Positions 20,229 to 29,354 of a stretch of 30,005 bases of DNA are shown piece after piece. Location: contig DFEA01000025.1 of the NCBI GenBank assembly GCA_002368575.1, positions 1-30,005 of the forward strand, read 5' to 3'. The position numbers were made by a program, and so were the translations under genes. Each line of letters begins with the position of its first letter. Position 1 is the first letter of the stretch. Origin of the DNA: Lachnospiraceae bacterium UBA3814. GTDB taxonomy: Bacteria; Bacillota; Clostridia; Lachnospirales; Lachnospiraceae. The notes under the pieces are model-generated. The model was not told the origin of the DNA, made no database searches, and saw only the letters and a program-made list of their open reading frames with translations.

Positions 20229-22358
20229 TCAGTTCTCCGTAAATATGATCTCCTTTATAACGGCAGGCTCCTTCCCTTCCTTTCTTATGGCATACCGGTA
20301 ATTTGCCGCTCCCCCGGGGAAATCCGCCGAAAGCTCGCTGCTTTCCTTATCAAGAGTATATGAGGCTATAAGCTCCCCGCTCTCGTTGAATATCTCAAAA
20401 TACATATCGGCCGCAGCTTCATAATTACAGGTGAATATAAAGCTCCGGGTACCGTCGCCGGCAAAAAGCGGACTTTCAAGGACGGTTCCTTTTTTTTCGG
20501 TATGAAGATAACCGTTTTCATCTATGGTACCCCTTGTGTTCATTTCACAGGCTGAGGGAAGGTCCGTGGAGGTGCTGCGATCACTTAAGGGAAGCCCTGC
20601 AAACCCGTCTATGGGGTTTGAATCGGATACCCATATCGTATAGTCTCCGGTCTGTGTGACCTGCTCGTAGCTGTTACGGATGTAGTCCGGGCAGGTCTCA
20701 AGCTCTCCGTCCTTTGCCAGGATAAGGTTTTTTTCCGAAAAGGCGGAACGGTCCCTTTCGGAAAGATAAAAGATATGATTGTCAACAAAGCCGTTTTCGG
20801 GGATATAGGTCTCAAATACCTTTTCCCGTGAGGTGTCGGCAACGCGCAGGTTTGCGCAAAGATCGGTCAGACCTATCGTAAAGGCGGTGTCGATGCCGTT
20901 TTCATCCATTACGGAAAGGACAGTGTTTACCGTCTCAAGCTTCCTTTCCTCCGCGTGAAAGTATTCGGTCTCCGCACGGAAGCCTGTATACAGGCAGACA
21001 AAGATGAGCACTGCACCGGCAAGGCTTAGGAAAAGGTCCGGAGCCGGTGTTTTTTTATCCTTTTCAAGGATGGTCCCGAAGTTTATTGCGGCGGACAGCA
21101 TCAGTGGTATTGCGCCCATTATGTGATAGCGGGGCATGGAAAAGGTAAGAGCGAGGGCCGTAAAATTCCAGAGGGCTATGGAGATGAGTCCGCTGTTTAT
21201 AATCTCATGGCTGGTAAGCCTGTCCTCTGCCTGGACTTTGGAAGCTATGTCTTCTGCCCGGTCAATGCCTGTGTCCTGAGATATCTCTTCGGAACCCATG
21301 AGGCTGAAGCCTTCCGCCGGGACTGCCGCCCTGCTTACGGTCCCGGCTTCCGTCTTGCCGGTTTCATCCTCGTTGTTGTCCCGAAGCCTTCTGTAGGTAT
21401 TGAGCCCGAAGATATTGACGATGGAGGGAAGGCCGAACAGCAGGATAAAGCCGGCAACAAGAAGGTGTACAAGCCCTATGATGCCTCTCAGGGTGGATAC
21501 CCTCTCCTCATAGGGGGTGAGGACCCTTAAGAGCTCGAGAAAATCCTTAAACGTAAGGGGAAGCCCGGTAAGCACTCCCTCAAGAGATTTTATGGAGTAG
21601 GTATATGCGGGGATATCCTGCCATATGCCGATAAATACCCCTGTGAAGGTGACGAGGAAGGTCGAAAGGGTAATAAGGCCCCACCTTACATGCTTTTTCC
21701 TCTCCGCCTTCAGAATAAAGCACAGGGCAAAAACGATAAGTACCGGAAAGATCCCGCAGAGCAGAGAGTAGGTTCCGCTTGCTGTTCCGACAAAGAACAG
21801 CAGTATATGATATATAACGGCAAGGATGATATCGGGTATACGGGTTTTCCCGCGGTAGTCGGAGAGCATGATCACCATCATTAAAAGCGGGAGGAGCACC
21901 TTGTATACATAGTAGCCTCCCGCAAAAAACAGCATATTAGTGTATTCCAGCATGCCGAAATCATAGGCTGTAAAAACAAGCCCCATGGCTAAGAGGCGGA
22001 AGGCCGGTCCGGCCCCGGAAAGCTGTGTAAGACGCCAGATGACCCACGCCCAGAGGAGGATATTGACCATGCCGGAAATACAGTAGGAAAACCAGATGTT
22101 TTTGGTGAGCATATAAAGCGGGAGTGCTATGAGGGAAGCCTCGTCCATTTCTCCCTGGGACATGTAGCTCCAGTTTTTTAAAAACAGGGTGTGCCTGTCG
22201 CCCATTTCCATTACATGCCGAAGGACCATGGCAAAATCGTGGTCGAGGGCGTCCTTAAGGTGGAAAATGTTGTAATAAAAAAGCACGAGTATTTCAAGCA
22301 CGACAGCCGCTGCCAGCAAAAGCTCGGTCCTGTATTTTTTAACAAAAGAACTGTTCAT
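20229..22358 (-). CDS. Large polytopic membrane protein, unknown function (GT-C-like layout)
   Basis: 709-aa integral membrane protein. The first half has many hydrophobic helices (about residues 12-32, 90-115, 120-140, 145-165, 175-235, 290-320), then a hydrophilic insert (about 325-385) rich in Glu/Asp/Thr, then more helices (about 390-460), and a C-terminal extracytoplasmic region of about 240 residues ending in a beta-rich domain (YFEIFNESGELIASYTLD). The order resembles GT-C type glycosyltransferases and related envelope proteins of Clostridia, but I see no decisive motif and do not assign an activity. GGAGG lies 6 nt before the ATG (22358). A promoter with flanking direct repeats is at 22408-22454. 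Proximity to sugar-activation genes is suggestive only. Confidence 0.75.
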   Translation of the reverse strand: MNSSFVKKYRTELLLAAAVVLEILVLFYYNIFHLKDALDHDFAMVLRHVMEMGDRHTLFLKNWSYMSQGEMDEASLIALPLYMLTKNIWFSYCISGMVNILLWAWVIWRLTQLSGAGPAFRLLAMGLVFTAYDFGMLEYTNMLFFAGGYYVYKVLLPLLMMVIMLSDYRGKTRIPDIILAVIYHILLFFVGTASGTYSLLCGIFPVLIVFALCFILKAERKKHVRWGLITLSTFLVTFTGVFIGIWQDIPAYTYSIKSLEGVLTGLPLTFKDFLELLRVLTPYEERVSTLRGIIGLVHLLVAGFILLFGLPSIVNIFGLNTYRRLRDNNEDETGKTEAGTVSRAAVPAEGFSLMGSEEISQDTGIDRAEDIASKVQAEDRLTSHEIINSGLISIALWNFTALALTFSMPRYHIMGAIPLMLSAAINFGTILEKDKKTPAPDLFLSLAGAVLIFVCLYTGFRAETEYFHAEERKLETVNTVLSVMDENGIDTAFTIGLTDLCANLRVADTSREKVFETYIPENGFVDNHIFYLSERDRSAFSEKNLILAKDGELETCPDYIRNSYEQVTQTGDYTIWVSDSNPIDGFAGLPLSDRSTSTDLPSACEMNTRGTIDENGYLHTEKKGTVLESPLFAGDGTRSFIFTCNYEAAADMYFEIFNESGELIASYTLDKESSELSADFPGGAANYRYAIRKEGKEPAVIKEIIFTEN

Positions 22359-22407
22359 TCAAGGCCTCCAGGTCTTCGCCGGCCTTTTGCCGGTCAATTT
22401 ATATATG

Positions 22408-22448
22408 ATGAGAGGACAGATATTAATTATATCATATCATGAGAGGAC
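22408..22448. repeat. Paired ATGAGAGGAC sites flanking a -10 box (possible operator)
   Basis: Exact 10-bp direct repeats at 22408-22417 and 22439-22448, period 31 bp. On the minus strand one lies in the -35/-10 spacer and the other just past the expected start point, which is typical of repressor sites spaced at about three helical turns. Confidence 0.55.
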
Positions 22449-22454
22449 CGTAAA
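22426..22454 (-). promoter_or_regulatory. Sigma-A promoter of the polytopic membrane protein gene
   Basis: Minus strand: TTTACG (22454-22449) and TATAAT (22431-22426) with a 17-bp spacer. The start would be near 22419, giving a leader of about 60 nt that contains a small CCGGC/GCCGG hairpin before the ribosome site. Confidence 0.5.
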
Positions 22455-22611
22455 AGCGGGATTCACAGATTATACACACTTTATCCAAAAAATAAACAAA
22501 CTGATGCTGTAGATTAACACAGGTGATTGTTACAGGCCTGCGGCCCGTAACCGTGAAGATACTGAAGAGCTGCGAAACAATACCCCGGCAGCAAATCGGA
22601 GGCAGGAAGTT

Positions 22612-23286
22612 ATGAGAAGTGATTACAGGCATGAGATCAAGCATTCCATAAGCTTTATGGATCTTATCTGCATAAGGCAGAGGATGTCGGCGCTTACAAG
22701 TCCTGATCCTCATGCGAAGGACGGAAAATATCATATCAGGAGCCTTTACTTTGATACCCCCGAGGATAAGGCGCTCAGGGAAAAGACAGACGGGGTGGAC
22801 AGGCGTGAAAAATTCAGGATAAGGTATTATAATGACGATACTGATTTTATAAAGCTTGAAAAGAAGAGCAAGCTGAACGGCCTGGGGACCAAGGATGCGG
22901 CGCCTCTTTCTAAGGAAGGGGCGCAGGCAATAGTGGATGGTGACATCGACTGGATGGTGGAGGATCCTGATCCTCTTGTCAGGGAGCTGTATACAAAGAT
23001 GAAGACGACGCTCTTAAGGCCGAAGACCATAGTGGATTACACAAGGGAGCCCTTTACCTATCCTCCCGGAAACGTCAGGGTCACCCTTGATTATGATATA
23101 AGGACAGGTCTCTTATGCACCGATTTCCTTAACAGAGAGGTTCCAACGATCCCGGTAAAGGAGTCGCCGATAATCCTTGAGGTCAAATGGGACGGTTTCC
23201 TGCCGGATATAATAAGGGATGCGGTTCAGCTTAATGTAAGGGCGGGGGCATATTCCAAATATGCCGAATGCCGCAGATATGATTAA
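22612..23286 (+). CDS. VTC-domain protein (polyphosphate polymerase-like)
   Basis: 224-aa cytoplasmic protein matching the VTC domain, the catalytic tunnel of yeast Vtc4 that makes polyphosphate from ATP. Basic tunnel motifs are conserved: RHEIK (6-10), RSLYFDT (43-49), KFRIRYY (67-73), KLEKKSK (81-87), DYTREPF, RVTLDYDIR and the closing EVKWDGFLP (190-198) with its metal-ligand glutamate. In Firmicutes this gene is usually followed by DUF4956 and a CotH-kinase gene. Here DUF4956 follows 12 bp later. GGAGG lies 9 nt before the ATG. The 5' leader contains a GTTAC/GTAAC hairpin (22529-22551). Polyphosphate synthesis is the best guess; bacterial members may have other roles. Confidence 0.88.
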   Translation: MRSDYRHEIKHSISFMDLICIRQRMSALTSPDPHAKDGKYHIRSLYFDTPEDKALREKTDGVDRREKFRIRYYNDDTDFIKLEKKSKLNGLGTKDAAPLSKEGAQAIVDGDIDWMVEDPDPLVRELYTKMKTTLLRPKTIVDYTREPFTYPPGNVRVTLDYDIRTGLLCTDFLNREVPTIPVKESPIILEVKWDGFLPDIIRDAVQLNVRAGAYSKYAECRRYD

Positions 23287-23298
23287 GGAGGTTTTTTT

Positions 23299-23970
23299 AT
23301 GAGCTTCAATGACATTTTCAAATCCAGCTTTCTGGAAAACGTTAACAGTGTTACCATATTTGATATGGTCCTTGCGCTGATGCTGGCCTTCGGCCTGGGG
23401 ATGTTCATCTTTCTCGTCTATAAGAAGACCTGTACGGGAGTGATGTATTCCGCAAGCTTTGGCGTCACGCTGGTGGCGCTGACTCTTATCACGACGCTTG
23501 TGATCCTCGCGGTCACCAGTAACGTGGTGCTGTCGCTTGGTATGGTAGGTGCGCTCTCGATCGTTCGTTTCCGTACCGCCATCAAGGAGCCCCTTGACAT
23601 AGCCTATCTGTTCTGGGCCATCGCGGTGGGTATAGTGCTGGCAGCAGGCATGATCCCGCTTGCCGTGTTCGGAAGCGTTGCAATAGGTGTGATACTTATA
23701 CTTTTGGTGAACAGAAGGTCATATCATAATCCGTATATTATAGTCCTCAGGGTAGAGGATCATGCCTCGGAGACAAGGGCAAGGGAATACCTTGAGAATA
23801 AGGTTCAGTACTGCGGCATTAAGAGTAAGACCGCACAGAAGGGGCAGATCGAGCTGAACCTGGATATAAGGCTTAAGGATGACAATACCGATTTTGTGAA
23901 TGAGCTGTCTGAGCTTCAGGGAGTTACAAGCGCTGTGCTTGTGAGCTATAACGGGGATTATATGAGCTGA
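23299..23970 (+). CDS. DUF4956 membrane protein
   Basis: 223-aa protein with four membrane helices (about 20-41, 52-72, 102-118, 119-137) and a cytoplasmic C-terminal domain (140-223). The loop GMVGALSIVRFRTAIKEPLD (part of residues 80-100) is the family's conserved signature. DUF4956 is almost always encoded next to a VTC-domain gene, and the pair is thought to form a membrane polyphosphate-related unit, in parallel with the VTC complex of yeast; this is inference. AAGGAGG precedes the ATG. It lies 12 bp after the VTC gene and 12 bp before the next gene, so these are co-transcribed. Confidence 0.9.
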   Translation: MSFNDIFKSSFLENVNSVTIFDMVLALMLAFGLGMFIFLVYKKTCTGVMYSASFGVTLVALTLITTLVILAVTSNVVLSLGMVGALSIVRFRTAIKEPLDIAYLFWAIAVGIVLAAGMIPLAVFGSVAIGVILILLVNRRSYHNPYIIVLRVEDHASETRAREYLENKVQYCGIKSKTAQKGQIELNLDIRLKDDNTDFVNELSELQGVTSAVLVSYNGDYMS

Positions 23971-23982
23971 GGAGAAAATGAG

Positions 23983-24606
23983 ATGAATATGTCAGAGTGT
24001 AAGCTGAAGCATGAGGAAGCTTCATATGAAACAACCTTCCATACTGCAGGGCTTTTACTGATCCTTATCACAGCACTCATGCTTTTTTCCTGTAAGGATG
24101 TATATGCTTCGGAAACGGCGGATACCGCAGCTGTCGAGGAGAACACTGAAAATGCGGAGATCACGGAGGAAACGGCGGATACCGGGAACACAGAGAAGGA
24201 GCATGACAGCGGGGAGGTTCTTGAAGCTGAAGAGCTTAACGGGCAGTCAGAAGCAGCTGAGGCTCAGGAGGCACCCGACACACAGGAGCCCCCCGGAGCC
24301 TTTGGTGAGGGCGGTCCGTCTGCGGAGGGCATGCCCCCCGGCGGGGACAGTGTAAGCGGTAATTTTATGCCGAGGGGTGATTTTCCTTCGGACTTTCATG
24401 GGATGGCCGGAGGTCAGGGAATGCCAGGAGGCCCGGGAATGCCCGGGGGCCAGGGTATGGGGCAGGAAATGATGAACGGTGCCTCAGACACCGCCGGTGA
24501 GACCTCTAATGTCACCGCCTCGGATTACATTTATACTGCGGTTTCGGCTGCCGTCCTCATAGCAGGGATAATATTTGCGGCAGCCTTCAGGAGAAGAAGA
24601 TATTAA
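23983..24606 (+). CDS. Membrane-anchored Gly/Met/Pro-rich protein, possible CotH remnant
   Basis: 207-aa exported protein without a recognisable globular domain. Residues 20-43 form a signal sequence or membrane helix, with a C in LFSC and a VYA that could serve for processing. Residues 45-100 are Glu/Thr/Ala-rich. Residues 100-160 are Pro/Gly/Met-rich (GGQGMPGGPGMPGGQGMG). A C-terminal membrane helix (about 180-200) ends in RRRRY. CotH-kinase proteins encoded with VTC and DUF4956 often have such a Gly/Met/Pro segment and a C-terminal anchor, so this could be a version that has lost its kinase domain. GAGGAG lies 7 nt before the ATG. Placement as third gene in the operon is clear; its role is unknown. 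Confidence 0.7.
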   Translation: MNMSECKLKHEEASYETTFHTAGLLLILITALMLFSCKDVYASETADTAAVEENTENAEITEETADTGNTEKEHDSGEVLEAEELNGQSEAAEAQEAPDTQEPPGAFGEGGPSAEGMPPGGDSVSGNFMPRGDFPSDFHGMAGGQGMPGGPGMPGGQGMGQEMMNGASDTAGETSNVTASDYIYTAVSAAVLIAGIIFAAAFRRRRY

Positions 24607-24628
24607 TAAAGCGCAGGGAGATAATATC

Positions 24629-26707
24629 ATGCATGATGCTTTTTCTGATGGAAATATCCTTTTCGGAGGGGATTATAACCCTGACCAGTGGGATAAGGAG
24701 ACCGTAAAAAGGGATATGGAGCTTTTTAAGGAGGCAGGTGTCAATACATTGACCCTTCCGGTCTTTTCCTGGACGAGGCTCGAACCGGAGGAGGGAAGGT
24801 ACGAATTTGAGTGGCTTGACGAGCTGCTTGACCTGTTTGAGGAAAACGGCCTTCATTACTTTCTGGCCACTCCTACTGCGGCTGTTCCGGCCTGGATGGT
24901 GAGGAAATATCCTGAAACGGCACTTGTGGATATCTCGGGAAGGAGAAAGACCTTCGGCTCACGGACGCTTTTCTGCTTAAACAGTGAAAAGTACAGGGAG
25001 AGGGCAGCCGAAATGGCTGAAAGGCTTGTTGACCGGTATGGTCAAAGAAAAGGTCTTGCCGGATGGCATGTTGCCAATGAGTACGGCCATTACTGCTATT
25101 GCGGGGAATGCCGCGGGAAATTTGCACAGTGGCTTAAGGAAAGGTACGGTACTCTTTCGGAGCTTAACAGGCGCCTGAATACCGCCTTCTGGAACAGGAC
25201 CTATACCGGCTTTGACGAGATAACGGTGCCTTCTGAGCTCAATGACGACAATGTGTGCAATCCGGCTCTTAAGCTCTGCTATCAGCGGTTTATGACGGAT
25301 TCGACCATCGGGTGCTTCCTGAACGAGGCCCGTATCCTTAAGAAGGGGACGCCGGAGCTTTCAGTATTTACGAATATGTCCTCAAATCTTAAGTCCCTGG
25401 ATCAGAACAGGCTGCTTGAGCATATGGATGTGGCAGGCTGGGACAATTATCCGGACCCCGACGCTCCCATGAGCTTTTCTGCAATGGAGCACGATATCAT
25501 GAGAGGACTCAGGGACGGTCAGTCCTATTATGTTATGGAGCAGTCGCCCAACCAGCAGAACTGGCAGCCCTATAATAAGGTAAAGCGTCCCGGACAGATA
25601 AGAGAGCTTGCCTATCAGGGGCTCGCACACGGGGCGGACAGCTCCATGTATTTTCAGATGCGCCAGTCCGTTTCGGGCGTGGAAAAATTTCATGGTGCCC
25701 TCATAGCTCACAACGGAAGGACGGACACGAAGGTCTTTAAGGAGATGAAGCAGCTTGGCGCTGAGCTTAAGAGGCTGTCCGGAGTCTTTGTAAAGGGAGA
25801 GACAAAGGCACGGGCAGGGATCCTTATGGACTGGGAGAACTGGTGGGCGCTTGAAAATAACTCAGGGCCCTCAAGGGATATTGACTATCTTAAGGAGCTG
25901 CATCATTATTATTCGGCCTTTTACAGGCAGAACCTCCAGGTGGATTTTATAAAGGTAACATCGGAGCTTTCAGGCTACAGGGTCATACTTGCTCCGCTCC
26001 TGTACATGATGACAGGGGAGCTTGGTGAGAGGCTTGAGACCTTTGTCCGGGACGGCGGGATACTTATCTCCACTTATCTGACGGGCTATGCGGACCCTGA
26101 TGACAGATGTATTTACGGAGCCTATCCCGGTCCCTTAAGAGAGACCTTCGGGATCTGGGTCGAAGAAACTGATGCCCTTTTTGAGGATGAGAAAAACAGG
26201 ATCTGTATGACAGGTCGGCTGTCCGGGGAAAATGGAGGTGCAGCCGGGGGAACGGAGGCCATATGGAGGAAGGAATATTCCTGTGATTTTCTGTGCGACA
26301 GGATACATGCCGATAAAGCGGAGATCCTTGCGGTATACGGCGACGACTTTTATAAGGGAGAGCCCTGCGTTACCATGAACCGTCTGGGGAAGGGAAGGGC
26401 AATCTATCTGGCGAGCAGACCGGAGGCTGCCTTTCTTGACGCACTGGTATTGAGCCTCATGGCTGATACGGGTATGAGACCGCTGTTTCCTTCAGAGGGA
26501 GAGGTGGAGATAACCTCCCGGGTAAAGAACGGTAAAGAGAGCATTTTCATAATCTGTCACGACCCTCATGGAGGAAGCGTTGACCTTGGTGGTCAATCAT
26601 ATACGGATATGCTTACAGGCAGGATATTACAGGGAAAAACAGAGCTTTCGCACCGTGAGGTGCTTATTCTCAGTAAGGAGCAGACATTTTCAGAAGAGCC
26701 TCGGTGA
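24629..26707 (+). CDS. GH42 beta-galactosidase
   Basis: Glycoside hydrolase family 42 beta-galactosidase, 692 aa, a normal family length. It begins with the family signature GGDYNPDQW. The acid/base is E151 in HVANEYGHY and the probable nucleophile is E304 in YVMEQSPNQQNW. The zinc cysteines are also present: C-Y-C-G-E-C after the first catalytic Glu, plus the Cys in LFCLNSEKY. No signal peptide is seen, so it acts in the cytoplasm on imported galactosides. ATG 24629 is chosen because AGGGAG (24615-24620) lies 8 nt before it; an upstream in-frame start at 24575 overlaps the previous gene and has no ribosome site. It is the fourth gene of the VTC operon, with a 22-bp gap. Its last 38 bp overlap the end of the convergent kinase gene. 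Confidence 0.93.
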   Translation: MHDAFSDGNILFGGDYNPDQWDKETVKRDMELFKEAGVNTLTLPVFSWTRLEPEEGRYEFEWLDELLDLFEENGLHYFLATPTAAVPAWMVRKYPETALVDISGRRKTFGSRTLFCLNSEKYRERAAEMAERLVDRYGQRKGLAGWHVANEYGHYCYCGECRGKFAQWLKERYGTLSELNRRLNTAFWNRTYTGFDEITVPSELNDDNVCNPALKLCYQRFMTDSTIGCFLNEARILKKGTPELSVFTNMSSNLKSLDQNRLLEHMDVAGWDNYPDPDAPMSFSAMEHDIMRGLRDGQSYYVMEQSPNQQNWQPYNKVKRPGQIRELAYQGLAHGADSSMYFQMRQSVSGVEKFHGALIAHNGRTDTKVFKEMKQLGAELKRLSGVFVKGETKARAGILMDWENWWALENNSGPSRDIDYLKELHHYYSAFYRQNLQVDFIKVTSELSGYRVILAPLLYMMTGELGERLETFVRDGGILISTYLTGYADPDDRCIYGAYPGPLRETFGIWVEETDALFEDEKNRICMTGRLSGENGGAAGGTEAIWRKEYSCDFLCDRIHADKAEILAVYGDDFYKGEPCVTMNRLGKGRAIYLASRPEAAFLDALVLSLMADTGMRPLFPSEGEVEITSRVKNGKESIFIICHDPHGGSVDLGGQSYTDMLTGRILQGKTELSHREVLILSKEQTFSEEPR

Positions 26708-29249
26708 TTGCTGCTTTAAGAAGGCCGCAGGCTGACAGGAGCTCCTCCGCAGCCTTTCCCGACGTTTCAAAGGTCCCCTCAACGGCAGCCCTTTCAAGAG
26801 CCTCAGCCTGCTGTGACAGCTCTGTCGCGCCAACGGCAAGTGACATGGATTTCAGGGAATGTGTATGTAATATAAAGGCCTCACGGTCGTTTGCCAAGAA
26901 GGCGTTCCTGATGCCTTCGATCCGTTCATCCATCCCTTTGGCGTAGGAGGAGAGGGTTTCAAGGTATTCCTGTATATCTCCGCAGTAATCGATACCCTTT
27001 TTCGTATCCAGAAAGGAAAGCGCGGACAGAGCGGGGGATCCCTGTGTTTCAGGCTCCGGGAAGGCCTCTTTGAGGCTTACCTTTTCCGCGGGGAGATGTC
27101 TTATGATGACGTTTTCCATGGTGGCAACATCGACCGGTTTGGTCAAAAAATCTGAAAAGCCCGCGGCAAGCATTTTTTCGCGGCTTCCGGCAACTGCACT
27201 CGCGGTCAGGGAAACAATGGGGGTCCTGCGGCACCTGTCGGGATACCTTTCCATTAGGAGCCTTAAGGTCTCTACGCCGTCCATCCCGGGCATGCGGTAG
27301 TCTATGAATACCAGATCATAGGTGTTTTTTCCGAATTTTTCAATGCATTCTGAGCCGTTCGAAGCAGTATCGATCTGCATTTCGGTACGCTTGAGCAGCC
27401 CTGCGATGACCTGAAGGTTCATCGGCGTATCGTCCGTGATCAGGATACGCGCTTTGGGAGCCGTAAAGGGTGTGCCGGCGATGGAGCTGTGCGTCTGAAG
27501 GCTCAGGGAATCAAGGTCAGGCTCCCCGACGGGGGAAGCATCGGATATTCCCTGTTCAAGGGTGAAGAAAAACAGGGAGCCTTCCCCGTAGCTGCTTTTA
27601 ACGCTGAGTGAGGAGCCCATGAGCTCAAGCATCCGCTTTGTGATCGCAAGCCCCAGACCCGTACCCTCCACATTCCGGTTCCGTCCGTAATCAAGACGGT
27701 CGAATTCATGAAACAGCTTTCCAAGCTCCTCCCTTTTGATGCCTATGCCGGTATCTGATACTGAGACATAAAGCAGGAGCCTCCCATCATGAACCTCTTT
27801 TTTTTCAAGCGTAAGGGTAACGCTGCCCATGTCGGTATATTTAACGGCATTTGTCAGCAGATTGGTGATGATCTGCCTTAGCTTCAGCTCATCTCCGAAA
27901 AGCCCCCGGGGCAGATCCGTGTCAACCTTAAAGGAAAGTAAAAGACCCTTATCCTCCGCCCTGAAGTGTACCAGATTATAAAGCTCCGAAAGGAGGGAGG
28001 GCAGCTTATAGGGAACCTCCGAGATCTCCATATGACCGGTCTCGATCTTGGAAAAATCGAGGATATCGTTTATTATTCCAAGCAGGCTCTCACCTGCTGT
28101 TTTTATATTGTCCGAATAGGAGAGCACATTGGGATCAGTGCTTTCACGCTGGATCATCTCGTTCATTCCAAGCACCGCTGTGATGGGAGTGCGTATCTCG
28201 TGGCTCATGTTGGAAAGAAACGTGGTTTTGGCCCTGCTCTTTGCCTCCTGCACCTCCTTTTCAAGTGTAGCCAGCTCCGCCTTTCTGCTCTGCCATATGA
28301 TCACCGCGAAAAATATGATAAGGACCCCTGCGGTAGACAGCGAAAGGATAAGGCTTCTTTTTATGATGCCCTCGGAGATGGACGAGATCTGTTCGCTGAT
28401 CACACTCTCACGGATAAGGTAGGTCAGAAGCCAGTCGGTATTTTCTATGGGCTCGTAGCAGAGCGTTTCATTAATGTCGTTATAGGTAAAGGAAACGACC
28501 CCGTGGCGTCCCTCCGCAAAATCCTCCCTTACCCTGTCCGCGGAAAAGCCATTCTCAAAATCGGCGTTTTCAAGGGCGGAAAGGAGATTATCCTCGCTGG
28601 CAAGGCCTCCCAATACCATGTCGGTAAGCGCTCTGCCCTCACTTGTATAGATATTGCAGAAGGTAGTGTTGTTATTGTCTGACTGAAGAGAGACGCCCTT
28701 AAGCATCGTGTTGGCGTCAAGCTCAATGAAGCAGACCGTGAGTATGTCATCTCCGAGAGGAAGGCGGTCAACGGGCATTGCGATTATTACCTTCCTGTTA
28801 ATGCCCCGGGTATCCTTTAATGTTATAAGCGGCTCTGTAAGAGCCCGGTAATCTATGGGGTACTGCGAAATATCGCTGCGGATGCCGTTTGAGGTGTAGA
28901 TGGTGCCGTTTTTACCGATGAAGGCAAACTTATCAAGGCCGTAATACTGCTTCATCCGGGACTGGTATTCGGAAAGCGCCTCACGGCTTTCAAGATCCTT
29001 ATCCGAGATAAGACTGACAGCGGCCTTCATGTTGGTGATATAGCCCGCTATCTGTGATGCGACGACCTGCTCCCTCCGCCCTGCCAGCTCGTCTAAGTAA
29101 AGGAGGCTCACGTTCCGCACGGCGGTGCCTGTATCAAGGCTTGCGCTCCTTCCGGTCAGGACAGTCCCGGCTATCAGTATGATCGCGGCGATGGCGGCTG
29201 TGCCGACGGTGATCACCATATATTTTTTACTATGCTTTGTGGTCTTCAT
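26670..29249 (-). CDS. Hybrid sensor histidine kinase (HisKA-HATPase-REC-HPt)
   Basis: 859-aa membrane sensor kinase. Layout: helix 1 (11-33), an extracytoplasmic sensor region of about 265 residues, dCache-like in pattern (FAFIGKNGTIYTSNG), and helix 2 (299-319). HisKA follows with H350 in SNMSHEIRTP, then HATPase_c with NLLTNAVKY, DTGIGI and GTGLGL. The receiver domain has D650 in DLVFIDYRMPGMDG and a conserved LTKP lysine. The HPt domain has H797 in HTHSLKS. It therefore holds a complete internal phosphorelay, probably passed on to a response regulator elsewhere. ATG at 29249 is chosen because the promoter at 29322-29350 would start RNA near 29315, excluding the longer frame beginning at 29366. 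Divergent from a second sensor kinase, with which it shares a promoter region. Confidence 0.92.
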   Translation of the reverse strand: MKTTKHSKKYMVITVGTAAIAAIILIAGTVLTGRSASLDTGTAVRNVSLLYLDELAGRREQVVASQIAGYITNMKAAVSLISDKDLESREALSEYQSRMKQYYGLDKFAFIGKNGTIYTSNGIRSDISQYPIDYRALTEPLITLKDTRGINRKVIIAMPVDRLPLGDDILTVCFIELDANTMLKGVSLQSDNNNTTFCNIYTSEGRALTDMVLGGLASEDNLLSALENADFENGFSADRVREDFAEGRHGVVSFTYNDINETLCYEPIENTDWLLTYLIRESVISEQISSISEGIIKRSLILSLSTAGVLIIFFAVIIWQSRKAELATLEKEVQEAKSRAKTTFLSNMSHEIRTPITAVLGMNEMIQRESTDPNVLSYSDNIKTAGESLLGIINDILDFSKIETGHMEISEVPYKLPSLLSELYNLVHFRAEDKGLLLSFKVDTDLPRGLFGDELKLRQIITNLLTNAVKYTDMGSVTLTLEKKEVHDGRLLLYVSVSDTGIGIKREELGKLFHEFDRLDYGRNRNVEGTGLGLAITKRMLELMGSSLSVKSSYGEGSLFFFTLEQGISDASPVGEPDLDSLSLQTHSSIAGTPFTAPKARILITDDTPMNLQVIAGLLKRTEMQIDTASNGSECIEKFGKNTYDLVFIDYRMPGMDGVETLRLLMERYPDRCRRTPIVSLTASAVAGSREKMLAAGFSDFLTKPVDVATMENVIIRHLPAEKVSLKEAFPEPETQGSPALSALSFLDTKKGIDYCGDIQEYLETLSSYAKGMDERIEGIRNAFLANDREAFILHTHSLKSMSLAVGATELSQQAEALERAAVEGTFETSGKAAEELLSACGLLKAAITEALLKMSAPY

Positions 29250-29321
29250 GTTCGAAAGCCCTGAGGATCCTTCTGTCTGCGTACTTTTGTCCGCAGCCCC
29301 GCGGCTGCGCTGAACAGTAAC

Positions 29322-29350
29322 ATTATAGCAACTATTCAGGTATAGTTCAA
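29322..29350 (-). promoter_or_regulatory. Sigma-A promoter of the hybrid kinase
   Basis: Minus strand: TTGAAC (29350-29345) and TATAAT (29327-29322), 17-bp spacer. RNA would begin near 29315 and fold a GC-rich 7-bp hairpin (29292-29309) close to its 5' end. Its -35 box is 4 bp from the -35 box of the opposite promoter. Confidence 0.65.
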
Positions 29351-29354
29351 ACCG

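Noticed and set aside
27966..28682. 238-codon frame antisense to the hybrid kinase
   Set aside because: It lies entirely within a well-supported kinase coding region, has no recognisable domain or ribosome site, and matches no family I know.
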